Positions 59,797 to 64,000 of a stretch of 64,000 nt of DNA are shown here, one piece after another. The position numbers and the translations under genes are program-made. This DNA comes from Gammaproteobacteria bacterium 28-57-27 (GTDB taxonomy: Bacteria; Pseudomonadota; Gammaproteobacteria; Halothiobacillales; Halothiobacillaceae), in NCBI GenBank assembly GCA_002281735.1, contig NCGK01000010.1, positions 1 to 64,000 on the forward strand, given 5' to 3'. How positions within the stretch are numbered: position 1 is the first letter of the stretch; each line of letters starts with the position of its first letter. The notes below the pieces were generated by a model. The model worked only from the letters and a program-made list of their open reading frames with translations. It was not told the origin of the DNA and made no database searches.

Positions 59797-59900
59797 TATT
59801 GATTCGGCCAGCTTTATCCGTGATTGTAGGTCGGCATTCATGCCGACATGTCGGGCTAAAGCCCGACCTACATTCATGGCGTGTCGTGCCGGAGCGATAG
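59797..59900 (+). repeat. REP-like dispersed repeat, copy 2
   Basis: A 104-nt match to 30627-30730 in opposite orientation. Core 59825-59872 has 10-nt arms TGTAGGTCGG and CCGACCTACA around GTCGGGCTAAAGCCCGAC. It separates kinase D from the next hybrid kinase. Confidence 0.82.
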
Positions 59901-59980
59901 GGCTTACGCAAAAGTGCTCCAGCCAGGCAAAGCGCCGCAGACAGTACACCGACGCCGCTGGGGCGGTTTTGCGTAAGTCC
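59900..59980. repeat. MITE-like element or IS remnant
   Basis: Ends GGGCTTACGCAAAA (59900-59913) and TTTTGCGTAAGTCC (59967-59980) are inverted over 14 nt with one mismatch. The 53-nt interior encodes nothing. It abuts the REP-like copy. It looks like a miniature inverted-repeat element. Confidence 0.55.
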
Positions 59981-60016
59981 TAATCATGTTGGAAGTCGCC
60001 GCCATGAAATCAACAT

Positions 60017-63000
60017 TCATGGTGTCGCCAGCTCCCGGTGTTCCTTTAACGCCAGTTTCAGGGTCTCCAAAGCCTCGGGATAGAGAAACTGATTGATCCG
60101 CTGTTCCAGCTCAGCGCCCAATGACCCGAGCGTGGCCTTGAGCAGCGCGGCGTGGATCTCGACGAGCTGGTTGGCTTCCATGCTGGAAGCCGCCAGCAGC
60201 GGCTCCAGATCGGCCAGCACCTGCCGTACCAGCGTCCAGTCCACTTCGCCTTCATAGGGTGGCGCAATTGCTTCCGGCAGTGCCATGCGGAGCGCCACGG
60301 TCAGCCGCAGCAACTCACTTTCCACGGCATCGGCCAGGCGCTCAACATCCGCTGTAGCGCGCCCGTCCTTGATTGCCGCTTCCAGATCGGCAGCCAGACG
60401 TTGCACCTCCATCGCGCCCAGATTGCCCGAACTACCCTTCAGCGTATGCGCCAGCCGCCGAGCCTCGTCGCGCTCTGCCTGCGCCATGCGCTCGCGCAGC
60501 CGGGTCATATCGTCGCCATGCTCGGCCGCATATTGGCGCAACAAACGCCGATAAGTGGCCAAGTTACCGCTCAGTATATTGAGGCCACGCGCGGCATCCA
60601 GACCGGGGATCGCCGCGAGTTCGGCAGGAAGCGGCGACTCCATTACGGCAACGGGCGGAACGATCTCCGCGCCCGGCAGCCAGCGCAACAGCGTGCCGTA
60701 AAGCTGGTCAGGGTCGACCGGCTTGGCGATAAAGTCGTTCATCCCGGCATCATGGCAATGCTGGCGATCCTCGTCGAAGGCGTTGGCGGTCATCGCCAGA
60801 ATGGGTTTCGCTTCCCAACCCGGCAGGGCGCGGATGGCGCGCGTCGCCTCCAGGCCATCCATGCCCGGCATTTGCACGTCCATGAGAATCAGGTCGTAGT
60901 TGCCGACTCGCGCTTTCTCCAACGCCTCGAAGCCGTCGTTGGCGAGATCCACCTTCAACCCAGCTTCGCTCAGGAGCTCCACCGCCACTTCCTGGTTAAT
61001 CCTGTTGTCCTCAGCCAGCAGGATGTGAGCGTCGACCGGCATGGCTTGCAGGCTCAGTTCAGCAAGAGAAGGCGCCTCGGCCAGTTCTGCCAGGCTGAAC
61101 TGGCTTTTGCCGAGACGGGCAGTGAACCAGAACATGCTACCTACACCGGGCACGCTTTGCGCCCCTGCCTCGCCACCCATCAGGCTCGCCAGGCGCTTGG
61201 TGATGGCAAGCCCGAGACCCGTGCCGCCGTAACGACGCGCATTGGCCTGCTCAAACGCAGTGAACAGCTCGCTGAGCTTTTCAGGCTCAATGCCAATGCC
61301 GGTATCCGTCACCTCAAAGCGCACCAGCAGCTCGCTGGCGGACTCCTCTATTTTGGACAGGCGCATGGTAATCCTGCCACGCTCGGTAAATTTCACGGCA
61401 TTGGAAAGGTAGTTCAGCAACGCTTGCGCCAGGCGAGTAGAGTCGCCCATAAGTACCGGCGGCAGTCCGTCCCGATCCTCAACAAACTCCAGGCGCTTGT
61501 CACGCAGCCGGGGGCCGATCATTGAAATGACATTATCCAGCATACGTTCGAAGGCGAAGTCGGTGACACTAAGCTTTAGCTTGCCGGCCTCAATTTTGGA
61601 AAAATCGAGAATGTCATTGATGACCGCCAACAGGTGGCGCGAGGCCGTGACGATTTTTTCAAGCTTCTCCCTCTGCGTGGGATCGTTGCTATTACGCAAC
61701 AACAGATGGGTGAGGCCGACAATGGCATTCAATGGCGTGCGGATCTCGTGGCTCATATTGGCGACAAAGGCACTTTTGGCCGCGTTCGCCTCCTCGGCCA
61801 CCACCTTGGCCTCCTTCAGCTCCTGCGTGCGGATTGCAACCATCTCTTCCAGGTGGTGGCGATGCTGTTCGAGCTCCTCGGCGGCACGCTTCTGTTCGGT
61901 GATGTCGGTCTTTACCGCCACATAGTGAGTGACCTGCCCGTCGGCCTGGTGGATCGGCGTGATAATGGCCAGCTCGGTATATTCGCTGCCATCCTTACGC
62001 TTGTTGATCAACTCCAGTTGCGTGCTCTGGCCGCTGGTCAACGCCTGCCACAGCGCATCGTAGCTTACCTTGGGGGTCTTGCCCGATTGCAGGATGCGCG
62101 GATTCTGGCCGATGGCCTCTTCACGGCTGTAGCCGGTATTGCGCACAAAAGCCTCGTTGACATATTCGATATTGGCGTCGAGGTCGGTAATGACGATGCT
62201 CTCCGGGCTCTGTTCGACGGTCATCGAGAGCTTGCGAATCTGCTCCTCCGCCCGTTTCGCCTCGGTCACATCCCAGACCATCGAGATCAGGAACGGCTTA
62301 TCGGGCACAGGAATGTTCTGAGCGGTGATGTATGTGGTTTTTTCCCCCATGCGAACCAGGGGAACCTCGGCCCAGTGCATGCGCTTGACATCGCCGCTGG
62401 CGATATCCTCGTTTACCCGTTGGCGGAGCGTTTCCCTGAACGCCGGATCTTCATAAACGACGTCCCAGAACGCGTCCGCATCAGCGAGTCGTTCCCGTGT
62501 CGTCCGGTAGATCTCGGGAAACTTGTCGTTCATATAACTGAAGTCAACGGTAGGAAGCGCCGAGTTGACGGCGATACCCATGGGCAGATTGTCCAGCACG
62601 GCCTTGGTGAAGGCTTCACTTTCGCGCAAGTTCATCTCTGCCTGCTTGTGAGTCGTGATGTCGTCATAGACACCCAGCAAACCGATGACCTTCCCGTCAC
62701 CATCGTGCAACGGCACCTTGGAGGTACGCAACCAGATCGTGTGTCCGTCGGGCGTGGTTTGCGGCTCTTCAAAGCCGAGTACCGGAGCGTCGGATGCCAT
62801 AACCCGTGTGTCGTCAGCACGATAAAGCTCGGCCTGATCCCGCCAGGTCATCTGGAAGTCGTCCTTGCCAAGCAAATCTGCCGGGTGCAGCAGCCCCGCA
62901 TCACGGGCAAAGATGCTGTTGCAGCCAAGGTAACGCAAGTCGGTATCCTTCCAGAACACGCGCATCGGCACGCTCTCCAGAACGGTACGAAGAAATTCCG

Positions 63001-64000
63001 CCGCCGCGCTGCGCTCCCTTTCGGCCGCCTTGCGCTCGCTGATGTCACGGGCGATGCCGGTGGCGTACCATTTTCCGTCGAGTTGCATGGGGGTCAAAGT
63101 CAGTTCGATCGAAAGCTCCGCCCCGCTCTTGTGCAGAGCGGGTAGTTCCAGCGTTTTGCCCACCACAGCGCCTTGTCCGGTGTGACTAAAACCAGCCATA
63201 CCCGCTTGTGCCGCCTCACGCAGGCGGGGCGGCGTAATGAAATTGTGCAGAGACTGGCCGATCATCTCCTCCTTGCTGTAGCCGAAGAGCACCTCGGCGG
63301 CTGAGTTCCACTGGATGACCCTGCCCTGTTCGCCGTCGATGACGATAAAAGCGTCGCGCATACTTTCCGTGGCATTCCGCAGGCGTTCATCGCCCCGCCG
63401 CAACGCCATCTCCTGCTGTTTGCGCTCGGTGATGTCGCGCGACGCGGCGTAAAGCATATCCACACCGTTGATTCGGGTGGCGTTGATATTGACTTCCACA
63501 TCAATGATGCGTCCATCGGCGCGACGATGCTGGGTCTCGAGGAGCATAGTGCCTTGCCGCGCAATCAGATCGCGGATATTGGCGCGAAGGCTTTCCCTGT
63601 CCATGTGCACGTCATAGTCGAAGACATGCAGGCGACCGACCGCCGTTCGGTCGTAGCCCAGCATGGCTAGGAAGGCATCGTTGGCATCAACCAGCAGGCC
63701 GTCGGCATCAATGATTTCAATGCCGTCGCTCGCGGTCTTGAAGATCGCGGCGAGGCGGCTGCGCTCGTTCTCGACCGCCGCCTCCGCCGCCTTGCGCGCG
63801 GTGATATCGCGCACCGTGGCCTGAAGAAATAGCTGGCCGCCCAGCTCTATGCGCGTCAACAGGACGTCGCTTGGAAAGGTTTCGCCATTCATCCGCCGAC
63901 TTTGCCACTCGAAGGACTTGACCCCTACGCGCAACGCGGTGGCGATCGCCTCCTGCGCCATCTCCGCCGACAGATGTCCGTCAGGCTGCCGTTCTGGCGA
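60017..64000 (-). CDS. Multi-PAS hybrid histidine kinase HK-REC-HPt (5' end beyond window)
   Basis: At least 1327 residues visible; the frame is open to the right edge, so the start lies outside. Six PAS domains precede the DHp ([14 protein letters not shown]), the HATPase ([21 protein letters not shown]), REC ([13 protein letters not shown]) and HPt ([12 protein letters not shown]). All phosphotransfer residues are intact. The two PAS domains at about 310-420 and 560-680 are close to those of kinase A and the other hybrid kinase, which points to exchange between genes in the island. Cytoplasmic over the part seen. Confidence 0.93.
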   Translation of the reverse strand, partial: SPERQPDGHLSAEMAQEAIATALRVGVKSFEWQSRRMNGETFPSDVLLTRIELGGQLFLQATVRDITARKAAEAAVENERSRLAAIFKTASDGIEIIDADGLLVDANDAFLAMLGYDRTAVGRLHVFDYDVHMDRESLRANIRDLIARQGTMLLETQHRRADGRIIDVEVNINATRINGVDMLYAASRDITERKQQEMALRRGDERLRNATESMRDAFIVIDGEQGRVIQWNSAAEVLFGYSKEEMIGQSLHNFITPPRLREAAQAGMAGFSHTGQGAVVGKTLELPALHKSGAELSIELTLTPMQLDGKWYATGIARDISERKAAERERSAAAEFLRTVLESVPMRVFWKDTDLRYLGCNSIFARDAGLLHPADLLGKDDFQMTWRDQAELYRADDTRVMASDAPVLGFEEPQTTPDGHTIWLRTSKVPLHDGDGKVIGLLGVYDDITTHKQAEMNLRESEAFTKAVLDNLPMGIAVNSALPTVDFSYMNDKFPEIYRTTRERLADADAFWDVVYEDPAFRETLRQRVNEDIASGDVKRMHWAEVPLVRMGEKTTYITAQNIPVPDKPFLISMVWDVTEAKRAEEQIRKLSMTVEQSPESIVITDLDANIEYVNEAFVRNTGYSREEAIGQNPRILQSGKTPKVSYDALWQALTSGQSTQLELINKRKDGSEYTELAIITPIHQADGQVTHYVAVKTDITEQKRAAEELEQHRHHLEEMVAIRTQELKEAKVVAEEANAAKSAFVANMSHEIRTPLNAIVGLTHLLLRNSNDPTQREKLEKIVTASRHLLAVINDILDFSKIEAGKLKLSVTDFAFERMLDNVISMIGPRLRDKRLEFVEDRDGLPPVLMGDSTRLAQALLNYLSNAVKFTERGRITMRLSKIEESASELLVRFEVTDTGIGIEPEKLSELFTAFEQANARRYGGTGLGLAITKRLASLMGGEAGAQSVPGVGSMFWFTARLGKSQFSLAELAEAPSLAELSLQAMPVDAHILLAEDNRINQEVAVELLSEAGLKVDLANDGFEALEKARVGNYDLILMDVQMPGMDGLEATRAIRALPGWEAKPILAMTANAFDEDRQHCHDAGMNDFIAKPVDPDQLYGTLLRWLPGAEIVPPVAVMESPLPAELAAIPGLDAARGLNILSGNLATYRRLLRQYAAEHGDDMTRLRERMAQAERDEARRLAHTLKGSSGNLGAMEVQRLAADLEAAIKDGRATADVERLADAVESELLRLTVALRMALPEAIAPPYEGEVDWTLVRQVLADLEPLLAASSMEANQLVEIHAALLKATLGSLGAELEQRINQFLYPEALETLKLALKEHRELATP

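Overview
The window reads as chromosome of a gammaproteobacterium-type organism: Lol lipoprotein export, Mfd, BamE, SspA/SspB, RatA/RnfH, a YafS-RnhA-DnaQ block, an AlaA-Hom-ThrC block and a three-gene cytochrome bc1 operon. Several neighbours (P450/acyltransferase pair, DUF1254/arylsulfatase locus, PAS-rich kinase arrays) are seen in sulfur- or iron-oxidising proteobacteria, but genus cannot be fixed from sequence alone. No rRNA, tRNA, CRISPR array or complete insertion sequence was found.

Positions 1-34800 are mostly housekeeping. In order: a nested hairpin element; lolC-lolD (minus); a DUF2892 gene and mfd (plus); a hicB-hicA toxin-antitoxin pair with an RDD gene; fur-tsaB (minus) divergent from bamE; an NSS transporter-ratA-rnfH operon; smpB; a P450/acyltransferase pair; yafS-like-rnhA-dnaQ; sspA-sspB; petABC; alaA-hom-thrC-NIF3; a Mth938-like gene with ycaO; a DUF485-actP acetate uptake pair; three small stress-type genes; a ferritin-like/VIT iron transporter; a DUF853 (HerA-like) ATPase; and rpmB-rpmG. 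Many neighbours overlap as ATGA, so they are probably translationally coupled.

Positions 34847-42524 hold a minus-strand envelope cluster: outer-membrane barrel protein, Gly-rich secreted protein, arylsulfatase with a Ser-type active site, DUF1254/DUF1214 protein, radical-SAM sulfatase maturase, DUF2092 protein and a second small secreted protein. The first and last small proteins share a short conserved motif. It probably hydrolyses a sulfate ester in the periplasm, with the maturase installing formylglycine.

Positions 43099 to the right edge are one minus-strand signalling island: two hybrid histidine kinases, four paralogous PAS/histidine kinases, a double-receiver protein, a REC-PAS-GGDEF cyclase, a REC-PAS-GGDEF-EAL protein and a small STAS-like protein. 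It is scarred. Two of the four paralogous kinases carry frameshifting deletions of about 95 and 65 nt in the H-box region that end at exactly the same nucleotide. A 5'-truncated YfiR gene and the last stretch of a FadL-like porin remain as fragments, and REP-like palindromes sit at or near the breakpoints. These recurrent kinase deletions are the most unusual signal in the window.
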